A stretch of DNA of 64,000 nucleotides, taken from assembly GCF_003261235.1 (NCBI RefSeq), contig NZ_CP030085.1, positions 1,395,241 to 1,459,240 of the forward strand. The letters run 5' to 3'. The position numbers were made by a program, and so were the translations under genes. Shown here piece after piece: positions 19,363 to 26,249 of the stretch. Position 1 is the first letter of the stretch; every line of letters begins with the position of its first letter. The notes under the pieces were generated by a model that had not been told where the DNA came from, made no database searches, and saw only the letters and a list, made by a program, of their open reading frames with translations. This DNA is from Polynucleobacter paneuropaeus. GTDB taxonomy: Bacteria > Pseudomonadota > Gammaproteobacteria > Burkholderiales > Burkholderiaceae.

Positions 19363-19974
19363 TTAGCTATGCAAAAGACTGGTATTAAGCGCAATGAGCT
19401 CTGCAAGTGAGCGAAGGCGTAACTTATACATCACTTCAGATTTGTATTCTTTGACGGTTGGTAGTGAAATTCCTAACTCATCTACCAGCTCTTTATTGCC
19501 ATACCCTTTTGCCAACAGCTCAAAGACTTGACGTTCACGCGGTGATAGCGTTTTGAGAGCCTCAGTGAGTTGAGACTTGCGAATCAGTTCCTGCATCGCA
19601 TTGGTATCTTGCTCGATGGCTCTAGCGACCGTACTTAAGAAAGCTTCCCGGCTAAAGGGCTTTAGCAAGAAATCAAACGCGCCATTTTTAAAGGCTTTGA
19701 CAATTTGCTCATCTGAGCTTTCACCGCTAATAAAAATAATCGGGATCTTGTGCCCTTTATCAATGAGCTCTGCCTGCAATTGAATGCCTGATTGCTTTGG
19801 CATGCGCATATCAGTGATTAATACTGCTGGCACTAGAGGCTTAAATTCTAGTAAAAATTGTTCAGGACTAGCAAAAGAGAAAATGGTATAGCCGCAAAAC
19901 TGCAAAGCTCGCTCCAGATCAGAGCGTAACTCATCATCGTCTTCCACCAAAAAGATGTATTTTTTCGAATTCAT
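19363..19974 (-). CDS. FixJ/LuxR-family response regulator
   Basis: DNA-binding response regulator of 203 residues. The receiver domain (residues 1 to about 120) has the acidic pair EDDDE, the phospho-acceptor Asp in VLITDMRMP, and the conserved Lys in FLLKPFSREAF. The C-terminal domain (about 140-200, LSPRERQVFELLAKGYGNKE to RSLAELIAL) is a LuxR/FixJ-type helix-turn-helix. The gene lies between the histidine kinase gene and tpsB on the same strand. A dyad site lies 68 bp upstream of its start, so autoregulation is likely. It is the natural candidate to bind all four dyads in the locus (inference from position and from the family's preference for dyad sites). Confidence 0.9.
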   Translation of the reverse strand: MNSKKYIFLVEDDDELRSDLERALQFCGYTIFSFASPEQFLLEFKPLVPAVLITDMRMPKQSGIQLQAELIDKGHKIPIIFISGESSDEQIVKAFKNGAFDFLLKPFSREAFLSTVARAIEQDTNAMQELIRKSQLTEALKTLSPRERQVFELLAKGYGNKELVDELGISLPTVKEYKSEVMYKLRLRSLAELIALNTSLLHS

Positions 19975-20041
19975 TTTCTGCTTGATTAATTCATTTGAAC
20001 CTATTGAAATACATTATGACCAATGAACCCGGTTGCACATA

Positions 20042-20057
20042 CCCTGCGAACGAAGGG
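20042..20057 (-). promoter_or_regulatory. Dyad operator site 3, upstream of the response regulator
   Basis: CCCTGCGAACGAAGGG, the least symmetric member of the set, matching CCCTNCGAWMGNAGGG. It lies in the 116-bp gap between the kinase gene and the regulator gene, 68 bp before the regulator start, giving the regulator a promoter separate from the kinase. Confidence 0.65.
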
Positions 20058-20090
20058 AAGGTATAGCGTTAGATTGCCATCACGCTTCCA

Positions 20091-21596
20091 TTACCCCCTA
20101 ACTGACTTTTCACCAGGAGGAATATCCAGGGAAAAAGTGACACCGCCATGATTTGGCAGATTCTCAAATGTCAAAGAGCCTTGATGGCGCTCGGCAATAT
20201 AGTGAGACAACCAAAGCCCAATCCCCGTTCCAGAAGATTTAGAGCTTGCAAATAAGCTAAACAATTTATCTGCCTGTTCTAGCCTGATTCCCAAGCCATT
20301 ATCGGTAACGCAAAGTTGATACCGCCCTTTCTCGTCATATCTACTTTCAATATGAATCATTTTTCTCTCTTTATCTAACGAATCGAGCGCTTCAATTGCA
20401 TTCGAGATTAGGTTAGCCACCACTTGGCGCATCAAGGAGTCCCACACGATGATAGGCTCTGAGGCGCGCAGATCTAACTCGATCAGAATCTTCGATTTTC
20501 TAGCTCGGTCGGCATAAAGAGATGCTACGTCCTCAACGAGCTTATCTAAATTAATAGATGCAGCAGCATCCTTGCCAGACTGAAATAGTTTTTTTAGGCT
20601 AATAATAAGATTAGCTGCAGAATGATTAGCCTTGAGAATGTTATTCATGGAAGACTTCAGGTCCTCTAGATTGACATCGGGGCGATTTATTTTATCAATC
20701 ACCTCATCACTATTGAGCTCGATTCTAGCCAAAAATTGATTGAACTCATGGGCTAAGCCTGCCGATAAGGCGCCCGTCTCTACTAAAGCGTTTTTATTAG
20801 ATAAATTTTCAATCAAGATATCTTTTTCTTGAAGTAGATTTTGAATCTGCGCATCCCTAGCCTTCACCTTCATTGCGTTATGGGAAAAATTCTCCATCCA
20901 GTGCATTAGGATTAATAACTGGAGAAACACAAACAGAGCGCCTCTTAAAAAGCGAGCAGAAACATCAAACTGTGAAATCTCAGCAATCGTAAATCCCAAA
21001 AATACACCTTGGCGATTAACCGCAAAGATAAATGCCATCCACATAAGAAAAATAGTAATGAATATGACACTTCCAGAGCGGATCAGATTGAGCCATATCG
21101 TTGGAAATATTTTGCTACTAGCGGTAGCTTCTATCACTATCCAGCCCAAAAGACAAAGAATGAATATATGAGCACCAAGTGAGCGGTCCAAATAGTTTCC
21201 ACCTTGTCCAACAACTAAAAAAGTAAGGAAAAATAGGATTACACATCCTACGCTAGCCAGGATAATCCTCTTTGACACTCTTTTTCGAAGTGCCATAAAG
21301 TAAAGGGGCTGACACAGCATTGCTAGGCCAAAGGTAAAGTAGCCTAAAAATAATAATTTCTTAAAAAGCGAGGGTGGGAGTTCTTCGAAAAAGCGATACG
21401 GATCTAAATTATTGCCAAAGAATATATAGGCTACGACAACTAAACCTGCGCCTATAAAACCAATAAAACTGGCAATAGACATGAAATAAAAACTCTGGTT
21501 TCGCTCAACCCCTTTGGATAGCTGAATTCCTGAAATCAACATTGACAGCAGAATCAATGCTAGTGAGGCGTAATAGAAAGATAGGTACTGAGACAT
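20091..21596 (-). CDS. Membrane sensor histidine kinase
   Basis: Sensor kinase of 501 residues. The first ~235 residues hold about seven hydrophobic segments (e.g. LALILLSMLISGIQL, IILASVGCVILFFLTFLVVG), suggesting a 7TM-type membrane sensor rather than a periplasmic loop sensor. A short coiled coil precedes the dimerisation/phospho-acceptor helix with SAGLAHEFNQ (phosphorylated His). The ATPase core has the N-box (ANLISNAIEALD), G1 (VTDNGLGI) and G2 (GTGIGLWLSH) motifs. It pairs with the adjacent response regulator and starts 36 bp after the barrel protein gene, probably in one transcript with it. The signal sensed is unknown. Confidence 0.9.
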   Translation of the reverse strand: MSQYLSFYYASLALILLSMLISGIQLSKGVERNQSFYFMSIASFIGFIGAGLVVVAYIFFGNNLDPYRFFEELPPSLFKKLLFLGYFTFGLAMLCQPLYFMALRKRVSKRIILASVGCVILFFLTFLVVGQGGNYLDRSLGAHIFILCLLGWIVIEATASSKIFPTIWLNLIRSGSVIFITIFLMWMAFIFAVNRQGVFLGFTIAEISQFDVSARFLRGALFVFLQLLILMHWMENFSHNAMKVKARDAQIQNLLQEKDILIENLSNKNALVETGALSAGLAHEFNQFLARIELNSDEVIDKINRPDVNLEDLKSSMNNILKANHSAANLIISLKKLFQSGKDAAASINLDKLVEDVASLYADRARKSKILIELDLRASEPIIVWDSLMRQVVANLISNAIEALDSLDKERKMIHIESRYDEKGRYQLCVTDNGLGIRLEQADKLFSLFASSKSSGTGIGLWLSHYIAERHQGSLTFENLPNHGGVTFSLDIPPGEKSVRG

Positions 21597-21632
21597 TCTA
21601 AGACTTGTCTATATGAATTTTTGAATAAAGCA

Positions 21633-22313
21633 TCAGAATTGATACCCCAGACCCAAAAGCAACCTAGTAGTTTGCGCCGATGTCGTTACAGATGCATTGA
21701 TTGTGCGACCTGAAGAGACAATCGTTCTTGTCGTAGTCTGAGCATCATAGGACGAATAATTGGCCTCGCCAAACAGATAAATTGAATCATATACAAACTG
21801 CTTATAACCAAGGCCCAATAAGTAGCCGCTGAAGTTAGGGCCTGTATTCGAATTATTTACTTGCGTCTGCTTGCCCACCTTGAGGTATAGCAAGCCATCC
21901 TCAATTTGAAGGCCAGGGGAAATAAAAAATCCGTAGTTATATAGGGACGTTACTCCACTCACAGTAGTATTTTTATTTAAAGCCTGAATTTGGAGTTGTT
22001 GTGTGAGGCCATTAGAAGGAGAAATATTGGCGCCAATTCCAAAATAGTAGTTCTGCGCAATATTGAAGTTATAACCTGCAGTGAGAACTGCCAGAGTATG
22101 ACTGGATCCACCTGAACTAACGCTAGATGGAATCACTGCCCCATTGAGCGTCAACGAAGAACTAGAAGATGTGTTGACATCGCGATATCCAAGGCCTAAA
22201 TCAGTATAAAAACCTTCAAATTTAGAGCGTGTTTGGTCTTGCCCCTTAGCGGCAACTGGTAGGCAAACTACCGCCATCAATAATAAGAAAGGAGTAGACC
22301 AAATTCTACGCAT
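21633..22313 (-). CDS. Small outer-membrane beta-barrel protein, unknown function
   Basis: A 226-residue protein with a signal peptide (about 1-23, LLLMAVVCLPVAAKG) followed by alternating amphipathic strands rich in Tyr, Gly and Ser (FYTDLGLGYRDV, VLTAGYNFN, LLGLGYKQFVY) and ending LLLGLGYQF. The terminal Phe and overall pattern resemble OmpW/OmpA-barrel-like porins of 8 strands. It is the first gene of the probable unit barrel-kinase. A perfect dyad site lies 63 bp upstream. A role in sensing or in surface assembly with the adhesin is possible, but no specific function is recognised. Confidence 0.75.
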   Translation of the reverse strand: MRRIWSTPFLLLMAVVCLPVAAKGQDQTRSKFEGFYTDLGLGYRDVNTSSSSSLTLNGAVIPSSVSSGGSSHTLAVLTAGYNFNIAQNYYFGIGANISPSNGLTQQLQIQALNKNTTVSGVTSLYNYGFFISPGLQIEDGLLYLKVGKQTQVNNSNTGPNFSGYLLGLGYKQFVYDSIYLFGEANYSSYDAQTTTRTIVSSGRTINASVTTSAQTTRLLLGLGYQF

Positions 22314-22375
22314 TCTTGAATATAAACACTAAATGAGTAAGCCTCTAGTCTGAGGAAGGAGGCTTGTATTTAATA

Positions 22376-22391
22376 CCCTACGATCGTAGGG
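22376..22391 (-). promoter_or_regulatory. Dyad operator site 4, upstream of the barrel/kinase unit
   Basis: CCCTACGATCGTAGGG is a perfect palindrome that extends three bases further on each side (22373-22394). It is the best-formed of the four sites and lies 63 bp upstream of the barrel protein start. Confidence 0.75.
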
Positions 22392-22394
22392 TAT

Positions 22395-22600
22395 ATAGAT
22401 TAAATCTTTCTAATAAACCTCTACAAGTAACTCATTGTTGGTGTGAATCCAAAAGCATCACTATAGGTAATGTGCAGTAATCGCCTACACACTTTTTGGC
22501 ACACCAACCGTTACTTTAAGTAACGCTTAAATGACCAAATCACACCTTTAGCCTCAAAAGCTAACTTTTGTGACGTTTAGGTCCTGTTTAGGTTCTCTGG
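22395..22600. other. Intergenic stretch, possible remnant of an older island end
   Basis: No gene is seen between the operator at 22376 and the attachment core at 22601. The stretch holds palindrome a and the phrase CCTACACAC, reminiscent of the TACACACC sites beside the tRNA copies. The expected 3' half of an original tRNA gene is not found here. Confidence 0.4.
22509..22525. repeat. Module-boundary palindrome a
   Basis: CGTTACTTTAAGTAACG, with eight-base arms around one central base. It lies left of the mini-element. Its surroundings (AACC before, GCTTAAATGACC after) resemble those of the copy at 49931, suggesting a remnant of an older element end. Confidence 0.8.
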
Positions 22601-22607
22601 TTATGAG
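22601..22607. other. Attachment core, left end of mini-element
   Basis: TTATGAG followed by AGTAG; on the other strand CTCATAA, the seven-base anticodon loop of tRNA-Ile(CAU). The same core followed by AGCAG occurs at 23168, and the core followed by the tRNA 5' half occurs at 50482. Confidence 0.55.
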
Positions 22608-22615
22608 AGTAGGCG

Positions 22616-22636
22616 AGCGTTACTTAAGGTAACGCT
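22616..22636. repeat. Module-boundary palindrome b
   Basis: A 21-bp near-palindrome with core CGTTACTTAAGGTAACG (one arm mismatch to the consensus). It is the only such copy inside the mini-element and lies just after its left end. Confidence 0.8.
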
Positions 22637-22645
22637 TAAAAGACA

Positions 22646-22673
22646 AAACCCCCATCATTGCTGATGAGGGTTT
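22646..22673 (-). terminator. Rho-independent terminator after tRNA-Ile copy 1
   Basis: Read on the minus strand, a 12-bp stem (arms AAACCCTCATCA and TGATGGGGGTTT, including a G-U pair) with a GCAA tetraloop is followed by TTTTGTCTTTT. It begins 8 bp beyond the tRNA 3' end. Confidence 0.85.
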
Positions 22674-22680
22674 GCTTTTC

Positions 22681-22973
22681 TGGTGGGCCCACCAGGACTT
22701 GAACCTGGGACCAAAGGATTCCGGTTTGTGTAGCTTTCACTACTCCCTGGACTATGCCTTCATCATATCGATTGCTCGACTTAGATGGGTGCCGTCTAGT
22801 CTCTACACCTTCAACAGCACTTTCACGCTGAAGCTTGGCTCGGCGTTAGCTTGTGCAGCTTTTGGCTGCATTTAGCTTTCTCCGAATTTGACACCATCCC
22901 TTATGCAGTTTCCACGCATAAGGCACAACTTTCGCTATGAGTCCTCTGCTCTAACCAACTGAGCTATAGGCCC
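22681..22973 (-). tRNA. tRNA-Ile(CAU), copy 1, interrupted by a group I intron
   Basis: 5' exon at 22937-22973 (37 nt, GGGCCTATAGCTCAGTTGG to GAGGACTCAT) and 3' exon at 22681-22720 (40 nt, AATCCTTTGG to GGGCCCACCA, CCA encoded). Joined, they give a 77-nt tRNA with acceptor GGGCCTA/TGGGCCC, T arm CCAGG-TTCAAGT-CCTGG and anticodon loop CTCATAA. A CAU anticodon with this body is the minor isoleucine tRNA that reads AUA after lysidine modification by TilS; it is normally essential. The splice point follows the anticodon CAU, as in the Azoarcus tRNA-Ile intron. Confidence 0.93.
22721..22936 (-). ncRNA. Group I self-splicing intron (Azoarcus tRNA-Ile type, IC3), copy 1
   Basis: A 216-nt intron with no open frame. 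It starts AGCGAAAGTTGTGCC, where GTG is the internal guide pairing with exon CAU, and ends CACAAACCGG with the terminal guanosine. Conserved core segments match the well-studied 205-nt Azoarcus ribozyme: GGGATGGTGTCAAATTCGG, AACGCCGAGCCAAGC, AGAGACTAGACGGCACCC and GAAGGCATAGTCCAGGGAG. The peripheral helices differ. It lacks a homing endonuclease gene. Confidence 0.93.
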
Positions 22974-22990
22974 TAAAACTTTACGTTTAC

Positions 22991-23087
22991 TACACACCTT
23001 ACTGCTGGTGTTTACCACTTCAAAACCACACTAAAACCGCATTTACTACACACCTCGGTTTTTGCTCTGGTGTGTAAGCGGTGTGTA
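22991..23087. promoter_or_regulatory. Candidate integrase arm-site cluster, copy 1
   Basis: Two TACACACC boxes (22991-22998, 23047-23054) face two GGTGTGTA boxes (23069-23076, 23080-23087), the last two being 11 bp apart. The same four boxes with nearly the same spacing recur beside tRNA copy 2. Repeated short boxes near an attachment core are typical arm-type binding sites for tyrosine integrases; the role here is inferred. The region also must hold the tRNA promoter. Confidence 0.5.
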
Positions 23088-23167
23088 AGCAATTTTAACT
23101 ACCTAATCCACCACTAAGCTCTTGAATCTATTGAGGTCTTTGTTACAAGACCCCTAGGGCTTCTTTC

Positions 23168-23174
23168 TTATGAG
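23168..23174. other. Attachment core between mini-element and large island
   Basis: TTATGAG preceded by CTAGGGCTTCTTTC (identical to the right junction at 50482) and followed by AGCAG (like the left junction at 22601). It marks where the right end of one element meets the left end of the next. Confidence 0.65.
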
Positions 23175-23312
23175 AGCAGATATCCAAAGAAAACCTCTAG
23201 CATTTCAAGAGGTTACGTCTCTTAAATATCGGTGTGTGAGCTTTTGTGTGACTAGATTAACAAGATCACAACAAACACTTTCTCACTCTTTGGTTTTCGA
23301 AACCACAGGATT

Positions 23313-23347
23313 TTTGGAGCAACCATCCAACACTTCGTTGCTCCAAA
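23313..23347 (-). terminator. Hairpin after the first island gene
   Basis: A perfect 11-bp stem (TTTGGAGCAAC / GTTGCTCCAAA) with a 13-nt loop starts 14 bp beyond the stop codon of the gene ending at 23362. There is no clear T-run, so termination is plausible but not proven. Confidence 0.45.
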
Positions 23348-23361
23348 GTGGTTTAGAGCTA

Positions 23362-24558
23362 CTAATCATCGTCTTCACCCTCTTCATCGTCATACTCATC
23401 AACCCAGTCATAGGCAACTTTAAAACCTTCCCGATCTGGTTCACCTTGCCCGGGTAGAGGCTCACCCTCCTCCGCCATCTTAATTGCGTCTCTTTGATCG
23501 ACCTCCTCTTTTGCCCATGCTAACCAACTCTCATGGTCTTCATTTGCCTTGCGAATACTCTCATTAGATTGAACCTCTACAATGAATCTTCTAATCTTTT
23601 GCAATTGATCCCATTCTTGAGAAATAGCACTTAACTGCTCCCACTTCCATTCTTTGACTTTAATAGCCCAAGCTCTGTCTAGTCTTTTTTGAGTTCGAAT
23701 CTTCTGCTCAAGTTCGCGCTTTTCTCGCTCCTCTCTGGCGGCCCTTGCTTCAACAGCCATTTCGCCAAAAATAACTAAAGTCTTTCCTAGCTGACTTTCT
23801 AAGCTAGCCCTAGATGTATCTTTAATCGTTCTTCTTCCGTAAAGATCATCATGGGATAGATGAAGCTCTAACTTTCCACCTGATCCATATTCAATAGTTT
23901 CATAGTAGTCATGACTAGTACCGTTGTGAGACCAAGTTTTCTTCTTTTTAATTGGCTTATCAAGCTTTGTACTTGCTTCGTATAAAGAGACAGAATACTT
24001 CTCATCATCTTTGATAAATCCAGTGACTTCTGGGTTTGAATATCGCTTGTATTCAAACGTGTCATAACCGCTCTTCTTAAGCTCAGTTACCAAGGTTTGC
24101 AAGACCCTTTTCACCCTTCCTATACTTTTAGGTGATACATCTACAGCAAAGCCTTGTTTAGATGCTGTTCGACCAAATTTAGAAACACTATCAACATTAA
24201 AGTTCTCAAATGTTTTATCTACAGCAGCATCAAATCTATTGCCTTTATATATCTCCCAAATAGGCGTTGCTGACTTTTCTAAATTGGCCCTAGCAAGTAT
24301 TTTTGCCTTCTCAATGGCATTTACGGTGAACGATGGTTCATGTTCATTCCACCAGGGCTCTAGAGGTTCCCTTTCAGGAACCTCCACCCCATGCTGCACT
24401 TTTGCCCAATACCCAAGCTTAGGTTTTGGCACCCCATAGGCTTTGCACCACTTTCCGAGCCCCACATCTGATATACCCAGTAACTGAGCTACTTTTGTCG
24501 TGGGCTCAACCCAAAGCATTTCGTAAATCTCAGTTCTTGTGTAGCGGTCTTTTTCCAT
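23362..24558 (-). CDS. Island protein of unknown function with an N-terminal HTH-like segment
   Basis: Not recognised as a named family. The 398-residue product begins MEKDRYTRTEIYEMLWVEP, followed by a helix-turn-helix-like stretch (VAQLLGISDVGLGKWCKAYG, then VPKPKLGYWAKVQHG), which could bind DNA. The middle is mixed; residues about 270-330 form a charged, Glu/Arg/Lys-rich likely coiled coil, and the C-terminus is very acidic (DEYDDEEGEDDD). The ATG at 24558 is chosen because AGGAG lies 7 bp upstream; a longer frame would need a TTG at 24579 before that ribosome site. It is the leftmost gene of the island. Confidence 0.7.
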   Translation of the reverse strand: MEKDRYTRTEIYEMLWVEPTTKVAQLLGISDVGLGKWCKAYGVPKPKLGYWAKVQHGVEVPEREPLEPWWNEHEPSFTVNAIEKAKILARANLEKSATPIWEIYKGNRFDAAVDKTFENFNVDSVSKFGRTASKQGFAVDVSPKSIGRVKRVLQTLVTELKKSGYDTFEYKRYSNPEVTGFIKDDEKYSVSLYEASTKLDKPIKKKKTWSHNGTSHDYYETIEYGSGGKLELHLSHDDLYGRRTIKDTSRASLESQLGKTLVIFGEMAVEARAAREEREKRELEQKIRTQKRLDRAWAIKVKEWKWEQLSAISQEWDQLQKIRRFIVEVQSNESIRKANEDHESWLAWAKEEVDQRDAIKMAEEGEPLPGQGEPDREGFKVAYDWVDEYDDEEGEDDD

Positions 24559-24604
24559 AGAATGTCTCCTAGGTTTCAAGCTTTACTCAACTGGTACTAC
24601 ATCG

Positions 24605-25441
24605 CTAACTTATTTTTTTCTGCTTTCCCTCCAAAATCTTTGCTAAGCCAGGCATCTCTTTAGCAATTCGCTCCTTATGAGCTGCCTTAGACTTATCAAT
24701 AAATTTTGTTATTTGCTCTTTTGCTTTATCAAAGTTTAGGCTGAAATAATCACCCAATAACCTAATTGCGCGATCTTCAAATGCTGCATCAGCAGGAATC
24801 TTTGCAAGAACATAGCGCCTTCCATTTTGCTTTATACAGGCGAAATATTCAAAGGTCACTTGCCTATCTTTCTCGTAGCACAAGTCCTTGTTAAGAACAA
24901 ACTGTGCAAGAGGTAACTCTTCACGCGCTTGACAATACTTCCATGCCATATCCAAACTATCTTTAGCCAGCTGCTCCCTCTTCGCGCTTGCTACTGGATC
25001 AGCCCCAATTGAACGCATTTGCTCAATTCCACCACTTTGTTGAATATAGTCACAAAATTCATCCACTGAAATTTCATTAGCTATAGCTGCCTCGATTACA
25101 CGGGCATAGACATGTGCTGTTTTACGATCTGTACGGGTTATGTAACGAACCAATATCCCTGCATCAGAGCTATTAGATTGAACCCGAATTCTGTAAGTGT
25201 GAAGCATCTTGTGCTTCATCTTTCCCAATAAATCCTTTCTATCAGGAGCAACTGCCAAAGATTTATACAGGACAAATATTTTTGACAATAACTCATATAA
25301 AGCCAATCGACCACCGATAACATAGTGCGTAGTAAATTGCTCGTGCTCAAGGGCCAAGTCATCTGCTTGCGCTACTAAAGTCTTAGAAATAACCAATTTG
25401 GTCGCAGGCCGTACTTCTGCTTCAATTAATGTTGTATTCAT
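24605..25441 (-). CDS. Island protein of unknown function (278 aa)
   Basis: No named family recognised. It is soluble, without signal peptide or membrane segment. The segment at about residues 108-140 (RTDRKTAHVYARVIEAAIAN) resembles part of the next gene's product (SLDKREIHIYSRAIGKVLNK), so the two may be distant paralogues. The C-terminal third is Lys-rich (FIDKSKAAHKERIAKEMPG). An AAGGA ribosome site precedes the ATG at 25441. It lies 46 bp upstream of the HTH-like gene on the same strand, and palindrome c separates it from the gene upstream. Confidence 0.65.
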   Translation of the reverse strand: MNTTLIEAEVRPATKLVISKTLVAQADDLALEHEQFTTHYVIGGRLALYELLSKIFVLYKSLAVAPDRKDLLGKMKHKMLHTYRIRVQSNSSDAGILVRYITRTDRKTAHVYARVIEAAIANEISVDEFCDYIQQSGGIEQMRSIGADPVASAKREQLAKDSLDMAWKYCQAREELPLAQFVLNKDLCYEKDRQVTFEYFACIKQNGRRYVLAKIPADAAFEDRAIRLLGDYFSLNFDKAKEQITKFIDKSKAAHKERIAKEMPGLAKILEGKQKKIS

Positions 25442-25465
25442 TTTATTTTTCCTTATGTGAGAAAA

Positions 25466-25492
25466 GCAAGCGTTACAAGTTGTAACGCTTGC
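25466..25492. repeat. Variant palindrome c
   Basis: Thirteen-base arms around a single central base; the core is AGCGTTACAAGTTGTAACGC. It keeps the AGCGTTAC/GTAACGCT arms of the module-boundary palindromes but has a different centre (CAAGTTG). It lies in the 62-bp gap between two minus-strand genes and could be an operator for 24605-25441. Confidence 0.75.
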
Positions 25493-25503
25493 TGTATTTG
25501 CTG

Positions 25504-26139
25504 TTAGTGCATCGTTTGCTTGCTGAAATATGTAAAACTAACTTTTAGGCGCTTACATGCCTCATCAATTGCGTTCATCACGGGCTCACTCAATATTGAG
25601 CAATTAAGCTCTTTTTTCACAATGGACTCAGCCTCAGCGAGAACTTCTATGTCTTGCCTGCTTAACGCCCTATAAATAGTTAATGCAGCTATAGCATTAG
25701 CAAACGTCTTAAATCGATCGACACCTAAACGATCTAACAAAAAATAACCCAGCTTTTCATTGTTTTCACGTTTTTTAGACTCTGCCTCATCGCACACAAG
25801 CCCGTCACTCATCAAATTCATATGCTTAGCCAAGCTATCTCGATCAATAAATTGCATGCCATACTTTTTACAAGCCTTAATACGTGCTTTTGTTACTGCA
25901 GAATCTTTTAAGCACATATCATGCTTTTTGTAAGTAAGTTCATCAATCTTATCCAGCACCTTTAAATCATCTCTGTTTAATGTTTCTTTGTTCAAAACCT
26001 TTCCAATGGCACGCGAATATATATGTATTTCGCGCTTGTCCAAAGAATTAATAATTGTTGTATTCACATCCAGTAAGTTTTGCCCACTAAAGTAGTCAAC
26101 CAGCTTATTAATTTTTACGTTTTCTTGTCTTAATTGCAT
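25504..26139 (-). CDS. Island protein of unknown function (211 aa)
   Basis: No named family recognised. The predicted protein is helical, Lys-rich and without signal peptide. Its segment SLDKREIHIYSRAIGKVLNK resembles a segment of the neighbouring 278-residue protein. The ATG at 26139 is preferred because a strong AAGGAGGAG lies 6 bp upstream; the longer frame starting at 26160 would place this ribosome site inside the coding region. It is divergent from the gene at 26250, with about 110 AT-rich bases between them. Confidence 0.65.
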   Translation of the reverse strand: MQLRQENVKINKLVDYFSGQNLLDVNTTIINSLDKREIHIYSRAIGKVLNKETLNRDDLKVLDKIDELTYKKHDMCLKDSAVTKARIKACKKYGMQFIDRDSLAKHMNLMSDGLVCDEAESKKRENNEKLGYFLLDRLGVDRFKTFANAIAALTIYRALSRQDIEVLAEAESIVKKELNCSILSEPVMNAIDEACKRLKVSFTYFSKQTMH

Positions 26140-26234
26140 TTTTAACTCCTCCTTAAACATAGCGAATTTGCTATGTAAGTAGCTTATTCTTTATTACCTT
26201 TATTAAAAATTACCATGTATATAAAACACTATTC

Positions 26235-26243
26235 TGGTAATAT
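26235..26243 (+). promoter_or_regulatory. Extended -10 promoter, likely leaderless transcript
   Basis: TGGTAATAT (extended -10: TGn plus TAATAT at 26238-26243). Transcription would start about 7 bp downstream, at or next to the A of the ATG at 26250, and no ribosome site precedes that ATG. No good -35 box is seen. Confidence 0.45.
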
Positions 26244-26249
26244 TTAAAT

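Larger units (their letters stand above)
22608..23174. mobile_element. Mini-element: palindrome plus intron-containing tRNA, no recombinase
   Basis: A 567-bp unit between attachment cores 22601 and 23168. It holds a short left end (AGTAGGCG), one module-boundary palindrome, a terminator, the complete tRNA-Ile(CAU) with its intron, candidate integrase arm sites and the right-end sequence. From about 22616 it is a direct repeat of the right end of the large island (49931-50488). It has the form expected of an island that lost all cargo, leaving one palindrome behind (inference). Confidence 0.55.
22974..23361. other. Gene-free stretch between tRNA copy 1 and the first island gene
   Basis: The left ~195 bp are the conserved right-end sequence of the element family (arm-like boxes, then CCCCTAGGGCTTCTTTC, then core TTATGAG). 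Right of 23174 the sequence is island interior, without a recognisable gene, ending in the hairpin at 23313. Confidence 0.6.

Noticed and set aside
22395..22600. Search for the original tRNA-Ile 3' half left of the islands
   Set aside because: No match to the 3' exon was found between the barrel gene and the mini-element, so the ancestral 3' half is either lost or replaced by the mini-element's copy.
22672..22875. Plus-strand frame beginning MLFWWAHQDLNLGPKD
   Set aside because: It is the antisense reading of the tRNA-Ile 3' end and intron, a common false gene call across tRNAs.
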